Shown here: positions 6,600 to 13,878 of the stretch, piece by piece
How positions within the stretch are numbered: the stretch's first letter is position 1
How the letters are laid out: every line of letters starts with the position of its first letter
Assembly (NCBI GenBank): GCA_946885335.1
Contig: CAMPGG010000057.1
Coordinates: forward strand, 1 to 13,878
DNA: 13,878 bases
Direction of reading: 5' to 3'
DNA from: an uncultured Chitinophagaceae bacterium
GTDB taxonomy: Bacteria > Bacteroidota > Bacteroidia > Chitinophagales > Chitinophagaceae
Translations under genes and position numbers: made by a program
The notes under the pieces: generated by a model
Database searches by the model: none
What the model was told of the DNA's origin: nothing
The model's input: the letters and a program-made list of their open reading frames with translations, nothing else

Positions 6600-8720
6600 T
6601 TGGACAATAGAAAGATACATATAGCATTAGTAGGAAACCCCAATAGCGGTAAAACTTCATTATTCAACAGCCTTACCGGGATGAACCAAAAAGTTGGGAA
6701 TTTTCCTGGCGTTACGGTTGATAAAAAGGTAGGTGTCACCAACCTGCCGGGATTTGGTAAAGTCCAGGTCATAGATTTACCCGGAACATACAGTTTATAT
6801 CCCCGCCGCTTGGATGAATGGGTTTCTTACAAGGTTTTAATGAACCAGGATGGATCCGTTCAATCAGATGTTTTAATTGCCGTTGTTGATGCCAGTAACC
6901 TGAAAAGAAATCTTTTATTCTGCACACAATTAATTGATTTGAAATTGCCGGTTGTTGTGGCCCTCACCATGACTGACCTGGCAAAAAGTAAAGGAATCAA
7001 TATCGATATCCCGGAATTAGAAAGGGAACTGGGTGTTCCTGTAATATCGATCAATCCACGCAAGAATAAAGGTTTACCGCAGTTAAAAAAAGCCATAGCA
7101 CAAACGGTTGAAAAACTATATCATATACCTGCCCGCGATTTCATAGATAATAAACAATTGGCATCAGTAGCGATAGATGAAGTACAGGAAATATTCCCAG
7201 GTTTGAGTGATTATTCATCTATCCATTACCTGATCAACCACGAATCTTTTGATTTTCCCCAGCATACGCAGGATGCCATTGAAAATATTGAACAAAAAAA
7301 TAAATTCAATGCTACCAAAATCCAGGCCGATGAAATAATGCAGCGGTATACCCGCATCAAACACATTATGAAATTGTCGGTATCGGAACCAGATCCGCTA
7401 CAAAAAACCTTATTCACCGAAAAACTGGATAATATTTTATTACACAGGCGCTGGGGTTATATTATTCTGCTGGCTGTTTTATTTCTTTTATTTCAATCTG
7501 TTTTTTGGCTGGCCCAATATCCCATGACCTGGATCGAAACGCTTTTTGCTTACTTAAGTGCCGGGTTGTCGGGTTTTTTGCCAGAAGCCTGGTGGAGTGA
7601 CCTGTTGATCAATGGTGTGGTAGCGGGTTTAGGAGGCATACTCATTTTCATTCCACAGATCATGATCCTGTTTGGATTGATTACCCTGCTGGAAGATACC
7701 GGTTATATGGCACGAATAAGTTTTCTGTCGGACCGGTTAATGCGAAGTGTTGGCTTGAATGGGAAAAGCGTAATGCCCATGATCAGTGGCTTTGCCTGTG
7801 CGGTGCCGGCCATCATGAGCGCCCGGAATATTGAAAATAAAAAAGAGCGGTTACTTACTATTTTGGTAACCCCTTTAATGAGTTGCTCTGCAAGATTACC
7901 GGTTTATACCATCCTGATCGGCCTGGTTATACCCAACACTTTTTTATTTGGATTCTTAAGTGTTCAGGGATTGATGATGATGTTCCTTTACCTGCTTGGG
8001 TTGGTAATGGCTCTTTTGATTTCGTACATCGCTAAGTGGTTCATTAAAAGCATGGAAAAAAGTTTTTTCATTCTTGAACTGCCGACTTACCGTTCGCCCC
8101 GATGGAACAATATCATACAAACAATGATTTCCAAGGCCCGCATTTTTGTGTTTGAAGCGGGGAAAATAATCATGATCATTAGCCTGATTCTTTGGGTATT
8201 AAGTTCTTTTGGACCTCCCGGAAGAATGGATGCTGTTGAAAAAGAATATGCAGCAAAAATGGCTGCGCAAACTGCGCCATCTGAAGATCTTGAAAATGAA
8301 CGCAACACGGCAAGACTTGAAAACTCTTTTGCCGGTATTTTGGGTAAATCCATTGAGCCCGCTATTTTACCCTTAGGTTATGATTGGAAGATTGGCATTG
8401 CACTGGTAACTTCTTTTGCGGCAAGGGAAGTTTTTGTTGGAACAATGGCAACATTATACAGTGTTGGTGGCAGTGATGATGAAGTTGTTCTTTTAAGTGA
8501 TAAAATGCGCAATGCAAAAAAAGAGGATGGAACACCTATGTTCTCCCTGGCTACTGGCGTTTCATTAATGCTGTTTTATCTTTTCGCTATGCAGTGTATG
8601 AGTACGCTGGCGATTGTTTACCGCGAAACCGGGACATGGAAATGGCCAATCATTCAATTTGTGTACATGACAGGACTGGCTTATCTCATGAGCCTGCTGG
8701 CTTACCAGCTTTTAAAATAA
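6600..8720 (+). CDS. feoB: Ferrous iron transport protein B
   Basis: Inner-membrane Fe(II) uptake protein with an N-terminal G domain. The 706-aa length is normal. G domain: G1 GNPNSGKT (12-19), switch I NFPGVTVDKK (34-43), G3 DLPG (59-62), G4 region TMTD (123-126) and a G5-like SIN (150-152). TM helices start at about 285. The two Gate regions hold SGFACAVPAIMSAR (Cys400) and LMSCSARLPVY (Cys429). The C-terminal AAREVFVGT (607-615) and QCMSTLA with Cys666 are typical. Odd point: the G4 NxxD motif has Thr for Asn. The start is TTG at 6600. A TAG at 6594-6596 closes the frame just upstream, and the G1 motif at residue 12 fits this start. No feoA is present beside it. It is divergent from the M28 operon, with a -7 box at 6579-6586. 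Confidence 0.97.
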   Translation: MDNRKIHIALVGNPNSGKTSLFNSLTGMNQKVGNFPGVTVDKKVGVTNLPGFGKVQVIDLPGTYSLYPRRLDEWVSYKVLMNQDGSVQSDVLIAVVDASNLKRNLLFCTQLIDLKLPVVVALTMTDLAKSKGINIDIPELERELGVPVISINPRKNKGLPQLKKAIAQTVEKLYHIPARDFIDNKQLASVAIDEVQEIFPGLSDYSSIHYLINHESFDFPQHTQDAIENIEQKNKFNATKIQADEIMQRYTRIKHIMKLSVSEPDPLQKTLFTEKLDNILLHRRWGYIILLAVLFLLFQSVFWLAQYPMTWIETLFAYLSAGLSGFLPEAWWSDLLINGVVAGLGGILIFIPQIMILFGLITLLEDTGYMARISFLSDRLMRSVGLNGKSVMPMISGFACAVPAIMSARNIENKKERLLTILVTPLMSCSARLPVYTILIGLVIPNTFLFGFLSVQGLMMMFLYLLGLVMALLISYIAKWFIKSMEKSFFILELPTYRSPRWNNIIQTMISKARIFVFEAGKIIMIISLILWVLSSFGPPGRMDAVEKEYAAKMAAQTAPSEDLENERNTARLENSFAGILGKSIEPAILPLGYDWKIGIALVTSFAAREVFVGTMATLYSVGGSDDEVVLLSDKMRNAKKEDGTPMFSLATGVSLMLFYLFAMQCMSTLAIVYRETGTWKWPIIQFVYMTGLAYLMSLLAYQLLK

Positions 8721-8803
8721 TTATCGCTCTCTTCTTTTTTAAAATCATGTAACTTTAAAGAACACACGAAAAGGTTAGGTTCTGAGGCACATTTTTTAAT
8801 GAT

Positions 8804-8819
8804 CTGAAAATTTTTTCAG
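8804..8819. repeat. Short palindrome just upstream of the 119-aa ORF
   Basis: CTGAAAA and TTTTCAG form a perfect 7-bp inverted repeat with a 2-nt spacer, ending one base before the ATG at 8821. The loop is too short for a stable RNA hairpin, so a protein-binding site or chance in AT-rich DNA is as likely. The 100-bp gap 8721-8820 holds no clear terminator for feoB. Confidence 0.25.
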
Positions 8820-8820
8820 T

Positions 8821-9180
8821 ATGCCCGATCAATCTCCCTGGAGCATGAACAATCGCTCCTGCACAACCACCTGGATCACCTTGTACCGGCTTAAACAATT
8901 ACGAAAAATTTTTTCTGAAGCCGGTGATATTCCAATGAAGGATTTAAAATTTTTCAACCCTAACCTAAGCTTAGAACTCCTAAGGCAGGAAGCCGCCATG
9001 CTTGCGGATATGATTGATGTTGTTTTCATTGTAGGTCGCGGTGCTGTATATGAAGAGGGCATTAACCGGACCATTGCCGTTAATATGATGACGGATGTAT
9101 TAACCAATGCAAACAGTACCGTAGCGGAATTTGCCGCCGTGAATGATGGAAACTATATGTTCTGGAATGAAAAGAAATAA
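8821..9180 (+). CDS. Hypothetical protein, 119 aa, start uncertain
   Basis: I do not recognise this protein. It has no signal peptide or TM helix. From about residue 24 (LKQLRKIFSEAG) to the end it reads like a real soluble protein, with charged helices and a hydrophobic core stretch (MLADMIDVVFIVGRG, 60-74). The first 23 residues are rich in W, T, S and C and look unlike the rest. Other possible starts are ATG 8845, TTG 8881 and ATG 8935. In another frame the same DNA encodes a His- and Leu-rich stretch (8826-8894) that ends at TAA, so a lost frame is possible. It lies 100 bp after feoB and 50 bp before the barrel gene, on the same strand, and may be co-transcribed with the latter. Confidence 0.5.
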   Translation: MPDQSPWSMNNRSCTTTWITLYRLKQLRKIFSEAGDIPMKDLKFFNPNLSLELLRQEAAMLADMIDVVFIVGRGAVYEEGINRTIAVNMMTDVLTNANSTVAEFAAVNDGNYMFWNEKK

Positions 9181-9230
9181 AGTCTTTTCTCAGGGTTAAA
9201 CTTTCATCAACTAAACCAAAAAATTTTCCC

Positions 9231-10421
9231 ATGCAAAAAGTATGGCTTCTTTTACTGATCATCCATTGTCAAACAATGGTTTTTTCGCAGGAGGATAGCT
9301 CTCAATTATTATTTGCAGATGAATTGGTGGCTACGGTAGAAAACTCCTTACCCGGGCATGCTGCAACTTCTTTGCTTAACGATCTTAAAAAGAAACTGAC
9401 CACTGATCCTGACTTATATAACCGGGCATGGGCAAGGATCATGGAAATCAAAAACAAATCAAAAGCGCTTTCCCTTTTCCGGGACCTGGATGTAGAATTT
9501 AAAACTTTTGAAATTGAAAAAGAAGATTTAATCGGTTTGGGTTTTAAATATGACTGGAATTTTGACTGGCGACGATTCCATGAATCATCATTGAAGAGAA
9601 ATGGTTTTTCATTTCAAATTCAATCGAATGGCAATGTGGCTTTTAAAAAAGCGCTGAACCCCTACGATTTTCTGAGTTCCGGTGTTTCGTTTGGTGGCTT
9701 TCAATACAGTGGTGGTGTAGCTAATAAAACGACTGACGAAGTAAGAGACCTGTTAAACGAATTGGAACTTAGCCTGGCTACCATGACATCTACGGAAGAA
9801 ATTGAAAACAGTGAAGAATGGAAAACTTTCAATGAAAACCTGGTGTTGACCAATCAGTATTATATTGGTTTGGATGGAAATATTGAATTAGAAAACACCC
9901 AGGATTTTCGTAAAAAACAATGGGTGGCTGGCGTAAAACTTGGATTAGGTGCAAAAGGCTGGGCGCAGCATTCCACCTTAGCCTATTTTAATTTGCCAGA
10001 TTATCCTTTTGCATTATTAAGGATGATTACAGGTACGGATAAAACTTTTCAACCCGATGGTGCTACCATCCCGGTTTTTATGGCCAGGATTGATTATGTA
10101 AAACCGGTAGATGATTTAACCCGAAAAGATTTAACGGGAAACGAAAACAGCTTTGCCAGGCTGAATATGGAAATTGGTTTCAGAACACTGATCAGTGAAT
10201 TTAAAGATCAGTCCATTTTCTTTAATGCAGATTTGCGATTTTTTAAGGAGATGAATGCGCCGGATATTATCAGGCAGGTGAACCTTGATAAGCATACTTA
10301 TTTTTCAGCTTCGGTTTCATCCTCCAAAGGATTTTTTGCCAGCTTTGCTGCAGGTAAACTTCCTTTTGATGCAGGAAATGATAATGTGTATGAATTAGGT
10401 TTCCGGTACCAGTTCAATTAA
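9231..10421 (+). CDS. Putative outer-membrane beta-barrel protein of unknown function
   Basis: A 396-aa exported protein. A signal peptide at 1-20 ends in MVFSQ. Residues about 25-100 are polar and probably helical. From about 100 on there are alternating short hydrophobic and aromatic strands with turns (for example FSFQIQSNGNVAFKK, and FFNADLRFF near the end). The protein ends in YELGFRYQFN, with an aromatic and polar pattern like the C-terminal beta-signal recognised by BamA. This supports an outer-membrane barrel, but I do not recognise the family or a substrate. It follows the 119-aa ORF by 50 bp. Its last 8 bases overlap the end of the converging beta-lactamase-like gene. Confidence 0.72.
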   Translation: MQKVWLLLLIIHCQTMVFSQEDSSQLLFADELVATVENSLPGHAATSLLNDLKKKLTTDPDLYNRAWARIMEIKNKSKALSLFRDLDVEFKTFEIEKEDLIGLGFKYDWNFDWRRFHESSLKRNGFSFQIQSNGNVAFKKALNPYDFLSSGVSFGGFQYSGGVANKTTDEVRDLLNELELSLATMTSTEEIENSEEWKTFNENLVLTNQYYIGLDGNIELENTQDFRKKQWVAGVKLGLGAKGWAQHSTLAYFNLPDYPFALLRMITGTDKTFQPDGATIPVFMARIDYVKPVDDLTRKDLTGNENSFARLNMEIGFRTLISEFKDQSIFFNADLRFFKEMNAPDIIRQVNLDKHTYFSASVSSSKGFFASFAAGKLPFDAGNDNVYELGFRYQFN

Positions 10422-11325
10422 ACTTTTCCCTTCCGGCAGGTTGGGTCCATTTGCTTTTAGGTTCAAAATAGTTCCAAAGTATTTGTGACACTTTTCTTGA
10501 AAGCACCCATGCTTCATTATCATTTTCCCAACTTACATCTTTATTGTTTTTTGTAGTGATACAAAATACATATTGACTTTTTGGCCCGGTAACCAACAAT
10601 ACTTCACTCCGGGATGCATTGACGGCGCCATTTTTACTAAGCACTTTTTCATAAGGAGGTATTTCTGAAAGTGCAACATCATCCCAAAAATTTCGTCCCA
10701 GGTTTCTTGCCATCCTGGTTGAAGCAGCTGGAGAAACAACTTTGTTGTTAATAATCATTTCCAGCAAAGTTGCCATTTCGCGGGGCGTTGTTTGTCCCCA
10801 ACCATAAACCCGCCAGTCACTCTCCCGGTTAGGCGTACGCGAATTTACCCGGGTGCTTTTCATACCCAGGTCTTCCATTATTTCGTTTATGCGGCTTCCC
10901 GTTCCTGCCAGGCTTTGCAGCCACAAGCTGGCAGTATTATCACTCATGGTAAGCATCAGCATCATTACTTTATTTAACCGGATCTTTTCCCCTTCTTTAA
11001 ATGATCCAAGAATATCTTCTCCTTCATAAAGCAGTGAGTCTTTATAAATCAATTCCTCTTCATAACTTAATTCTCCTTTTTCAATTTTATCCATCACTCC
11101 TATCATTATGGGAACTTTCACCATACTGGCTGTAGGAAATATTGAATCTGCATTGACCGCGGCAATTTTTCCATTCTTTAAATTCTTTACATAAATACCC
11201 ACATCACCATTAAAGCCTGTAATTGCCTGTTCCAGTTTTTTTTGTAATGCTTTATCTGTTTTTTGGGCAGATAATAAAAATGGAAAGAAAAGGATAGCCA
11301 AAAAGTAAAGTCTCCTGTGAATCAT
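10414..11325 (-). CDS. Class A beta-lactamase-like serine hydrolase, secreted, atypical motifs
   Basis: A 303-aa exported protein with a signal peptide at 1-21 (LLSAQ). It belongs to the serine beta-lactamase/PBP fold: SMVK at 67-70 is the SxxK nucleophile motif, and SDN at 128-130 follows. The third motif is KNG (231-233) instead of KTG or KSG. The omega-loop region (162-181) shows no ExxLN; the only nearby acid is Glu168 in NRESDW, and the loop seems about four residues short by eye. It may therefore be a poor beta-lactamase, or act as another hydrolase or peptidase on cell-wall or peptide substrates. Resistance should not be assumed from the family. It is the second gene of an operon, starting 3 nt after the M20D stop. 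It overlaps the converging barrel gene by 8 bp. Confidence 0.85.
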   Translation of the reverse strand: MIHRRLYFLAILFFPFLLSAQKTDKALQKKLEQAITGFNGDVGIYVKNLKNGKIAAVNADSIFPTASMVKVPIMIGVMDKIEKGELSYEEELIYKDSLLYEGEDILGSFKEGEKIRLNKVMMLMLTMSDNTASLWLQSLAGTGSRINEIMEDLGMKSTRVNSRTPNRESDWRVYGWGQTTPREMATLLEMIINNKVVSPAASTRMARNLGRNFWDDVALSEIPPYEKVLSKNGAVNASRSEVLLVTGPKSQYVFCITTKNNKDVSWENDNEAWVLSRKVSQILWNYFEPKSKWTQPAGREKFN

Positions 11326-11328
11326 AAT

Positions 11329-12639
11329 TTATTTTTGCATGTCCATGTAATCGGTAACCATCATTAAAAATGCCAGGATGCCGGTTTTCATTCCGGCATC
11401 ATCAACATAAAAATCAGGTGTGTGATGTGCGGCAGCCTCACGGGGATCCTTACCCGAAGGTAGTCCGCCTACATATAAATACAAAGAAGGAATTTTTTCA
11501 GCAAAGAATGAAAAGTCTTCGGCACCAGTTACCGCATTCATCTCCAAAACGTTTTCTTTTCCGGCTGCCTTTATCAATGATGGCAGTAATTTCCGGGTAA
11601 GTGCCGGGTCATTATAAGTAACCAAAGTTTTATTTTCAATTTCAACAACAGCCGTTGCCCCGCTGCTTTCTGCAATTTTTTCAGCTGTCGTTTTAATTCT
11701 TTCGTGAATATGCTTTTGCATGTCTTTGTCCAGCGTTCTGATGGTACCGGTCATTTCCACTTCTTCAGGAATAATATTGGCTCTTACTCCCCCGTTAATG
11801 ATACAAACAGAAATTACCGCTGCATTTTTTGTTAGCTCTGTTTGCCGGCTCACAATGGTTTGAAGGCCGGAAATGATCTGGGCAGACACCACCACCGGAT
11901 CTACACCTAACCATGGCTGTGAGCCATGTGATTGTTTGCCTTTTACTTTAATTGTAAACCAGTCAGATGCCGCCATCATACCTTCTTCCCTGTACTTGAT
12001 TGTACCCACCGGAGATTGTGCATTAATGTGTAATCCAAGCATAATATCAACATCCGGATTTTTTAATACGCCTTCTTTAACCATTAATGGCGCACCGCCT
12101 TCTTCACCTTCGGGTGCCCCTTCTTCCGCTGGTTGAAAAACAAATTTTATAGTTCCTTTCAATTCTTTCTTTACACCAGCTAATATTTCAGCTACACTCA
12201 TTAACATAGCAACATGAGTATCATGACCACATGCATGCATCACGCTTACCTCCTGTCCATTGTATTCAGATTTTTGTTTAGAGGCGAATGATAAATTTGT
12301 TCTTTCCAAAACAGGCAATGCATCCATATCCGCCCTCAAACCTATTACAGGACCGGGTTTTCCACCTTTCAAAATACCTACCACGCCTGTTTTTGCAACG
12401 TTTTCCTGCACCTCTATTCCAAGACTTTTTAAATGATCAGCGATCATTTTTGCCGTTTTAAATTCCCGGTTACTTAATTCAGGGAATTGATGAAGATGCC
12501 TTCGCCACTCAATACTTTTGGTTTCAATTTTATCGGCAGCTGATTTTAATTTTAGTTGTAAAGCGGTTAGATCAGTTTGTGCATTACAAAATGTCAAGCC
12601 GCAAAACATCAGGAAAAATAAAACAGGTATACGTAGCAT
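11329..12639 (-). CDS. Secreted M20D family amidohydrolase / peptidase
   Basis: A 436-aa exported zinc amidohydrolase. A signal peptide at 1-21 ends in FCNAQ. Family motifs are RRHLHQFPELS (46-56), RADMDALPV (102-110), MHACGHDTH (134-142), QPAEEG (169-174), LGLH (201-204) and HHTPDFYVDD near the C-terminus. Cys137, His139, Glu172/173, His204 and the last His are the expected metal ligands. The lid domain segment KGKQSHGSQPW is present. Relatives cleave N-acyl amino acids, hippurate, auxin-amino-acid conjugates or diaminopimelate derivatives; the substrate cannot be picked from the sequence. The signal peptide is notable because many M20D enzymes are cytosolic. The downstream serine hydrolase starts 3 nt after its stop, so the two are co-translated or at least co-transcribed. 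Confidence 0.93.
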   Translation of the reverse strand: MLRIPVLFFLMFCGLTFCNAQTDLTALQLKLKSAADKIETKSIEWRRHLHQFPELSNREFKTAKMIADHLKSLGIEVQENVAKTGVVGILKGGKPGPVIGLRADMDALPVLERTNLSFASKQKSEYNGQEVSVMHACGHDTHVAMLMSVAEILAGVKKELKGTIKFVFQPAEEGAPEGEEGGAPLMVKEGVLKNPDVDIMLGLHINAQSPVGTIKYREEGMMAASDWFTIKVKGKQSHGSQPWLGVDPVVVSAQIISGLQTIVSRQTELTKNAAVISVCIINGGVRANIIPEEVEMTGTIRTLDKDMQKHIHERIKTTAEKIAESSGATAVVEIENKTLVTYNDPALTRKLLPSLIKAAGKENVLEMNAVTGAEDFSFFAEKIPSLYLYVGGLPSGKDPREAAAHHTPDFYVDDAGMKTGILAFLMMVTDYMDMQK

Positions 12640-12703
12640 AAAGTAAAAATTTTAATGAATTTACCTAATTCGGTTTCTATTTTTCGGATTTTGAAGAAGG
12701 TAA

Positions 12704-13878
12704 ATGAATTTTTATAATTTTAACCCTAATATGCTTCTGCGTCATGTTCCTTTTTTAAAAGATGTTTTTTATCATAGTATCACTGCATTTGGCGGTCCGC
12801 AGGCCCATCTGGCAATGATGATGAAAACCTTCGTTAATAAACGGCCATATATTACCAAAGAAGAATTGATTGATTATAATGCCTTTTGTCATTTATTGCC
12901 AGGAGCTTCTTCTACACAAATATTAACGCTAATCGGGTATAAACGCGGAGGTGTTTCGTTGGCGGTTGTTACCTTATTGATATGGATTTTACCTGCCTGT
13001 GTTTTTATGGGCGCCTTTTCTTTCCTGCTTCATTATTTTGACAGGAAGGCATTGCATACGGATATATTTAAATTCATACCACCAATGGCTGCGGGGTTTT
13101 TAGCATATGCATCGGTGTTAGCCTTCCAGGTTTCTATCCGTAATACAATAACATGGATCATTATGATTGTAGGTGCTTTTGCAACCTACCTGTTATTTAA
13201 ACAACCCTGGATCTTTCCTTTGCTGATCGTATTAGGCGGCGCGGCAACCAATATCAGCCATAAACGGATTCCACAGGTTCACCAAAAACCCAAACAAATA
13301 AAATGGTGGAATATCTGGTTGTTTGCTTTTATCTTTTTAATAGCCGGAATATTTAGTGAAACTGCCAGGAAAAACGAATGGGAATCCAGGAAGCCCGTCA
13401 ATTTATTTGAAAATATTTACCGTATGGGAAGCCTCGTATTTGGTGGCGGCCAGGTTTTAATGCCGATGATGTATGAGCAGTTTTCCATCAGGCCGCTTGC
13501 ACCAAAAAATGAAGGAAAGGAGATGATCAGGATCGATAAAGAGGAAATGTATACGGGTATGGGTATTGTTCGGGCTGTTCCCGGGCCCGTTTTTTCAATC
13601 GCTTCTTTCACGGGTGGATTGGCATTAAAAGACCAGGGACCTTATATGCAGTTATTAGGATGCCTGGTTGGATCCATTGCCATATTTCTTCCTTCTGCAT
13701 TGCTGGTCCTTTTCTTTTTCCCTATTTGGAGTAACCTGAAAAAATATGCTGCCATTTACCGGTCGCAGGAAGGTATACAAGCTGCGGTTGTAGGGATAAT
13801 GATCGCTTCTACCTTATATATTATGCATGATATTTCCCTGCTTGAAGGAAAGACCGTCAGCATTATAAATATTATTGT
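12704..13878 (+). CDS. chrA: Chromate transporter ChrA (3' end cut by window)
   Basis: An open frame from ATG 12704 to the window end (391 complete codons, no stop). It is a multi-TM inner-membrane protein of the CHR superfamily, which exports chromate and thereby lowers its toxicity. Both homologous halves are present. The N-half has [10 protein letters not shown] (29-38) and PGASSTQ (66-72). The C-half has FGGGQVLMP (246-254) and [14 protein letters not shown] (292-305). This is the long, two-domain form, and probably only a few residues are missing. TAA at 12701-12703 closes the frame upstream, so the start is secure. AGAAGG about 3-4 nt before the ATG is one of the few SD-like sites in the window. 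It diverges from the M20D gene across 64 bp. Some CHR proteins have other physiological substrates. Confidence 0.93.
   Translation, partial: MNFYNFNPNMLLRHVPFLKDVFYHSITAFGGPQAHLAMMMKTFVNKRPYITKEELIDYNAFCHLLPGASSTQILTLIGYKRGGVSLAVVTLLIWILPACVFMGAFSFLLHYFDRKALHTDIFKFIPPMAAGFLAYASVLAFQVSIRNTITWIIMIVGAFATYLLFKQPWIFPLLIVLGGAATNISHKRIPQVHQKPKQIKWWNIWLFAFIFLIAGIFSETARKNEWESRKPVNLFENIYRMGSLVFGGGQVLMPMMYEQFSIRPLAPKNEGKEMIRIDKEEMYTGMGIVRAVPGPVFSIASFTGGLALKDQGPYMQLLGCLVGSIAIFLPSALLVLFFFPIWSNLKKYAAIYRSQEGIQAAVVGIMIASTLYIMHDISLLEGKTVSIINII

Noticed and set aside
8087..8353. Minus-strand ORF inside feoB
   Set aside because: It is a shadow of the strongly conserved feoB frame, with no family features.
8829..9262. 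Minus-strand ORFs 8829-9107 and 9080-9262
   Set aside because: The plus frame has a better composition and context; these show no motif and overlap the 119-aa gene and the start of the barrel gene.
13417..13611. Minus-strand ORF near the window end
   Set aside because: It is antisense to the chrA frame, which carries both CHR motif sets.
1..13878. CRISPR arrays, tRNAs, insertion sequences or prophage genes
   Set aside because: No regularly spaced repeats, cloverleaf-like sequences, transposase or integrase motifs, or long terminal inverted repeats were seen on either strand.

Overview
The window looks like chromosomal DNA of a Bacteroidota bacterium, most plausibly a Chitinophagaceae-type or related soil/aquatic member. 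The reasons are AT-rich sequence, almost no Shine-Dalgarno sites, promoter elements matching the Bacteroidota TAnnTTTG -7 box, an IPExxxVDY-family protein, exported TPR proteins ending in a cytoplasmic HTH, and many secreted enzymes with '..AQ/..SQ' signal-peptide ends. I see no mobile element, RNA gene or CRISPR array. Genes cover nearly the whole window. Two of them run off its ends.

Region 1 (1-2915, minus strand) holds two tandem paralogues of a signal peptide-TPR-TM-coiled coil-HTH membrane regulator. The downstream copy is cut by the window start. Both copies share a similar leader and -7 region. Region 2 (3023-6473) has selD (selenophosphate synthetase) on plus. It meets, stop codon against stop codon, a minus-strand operon that reads M28 metallopeptidase with PDZ domain, then IPExxxVDY protein, then pterin-carbinolamine dehydratase.

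Region 3 (6579-10421, plus) starts with feoB (ferrous iron transporter), divergent from the M28 operon, with a perfect -7 box very close to a forced TTG start. It is followed by an unrecognised 119-aa ORF with a doubtful N-terminus and a secreted, probably outer-membrane beta-barrel protein of unknown function. Region 4 (10414-12639, minus) is a tight two-gene operon of exported hydrolases: an M20D amidohydrolase, then an atypical class A beta-lactamase-like serine hydrolase. The latter overlaps the barrel gene tail to tail by 8 bp. Region 5 (12704 to the end, plus) is a chromate transporter chrA cut by the window end.

Most genes are housekeeping or envelope functions (selenium activation, iron uptake, oxyanion export, exported peptide or amide hydrolysis). 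The least ordinary items are the duplicated membrane regulators, the non-canonical motifs in FeoB (G4) and in the beta-lactamase-like protein (omega loop, KNG), the M20D/serine-hydrolase operon, and the orphan 119-aa/barrel pair. I found no clear new defence system or other novel multi-gene system. All family calls come from reading motifs, with no database search.
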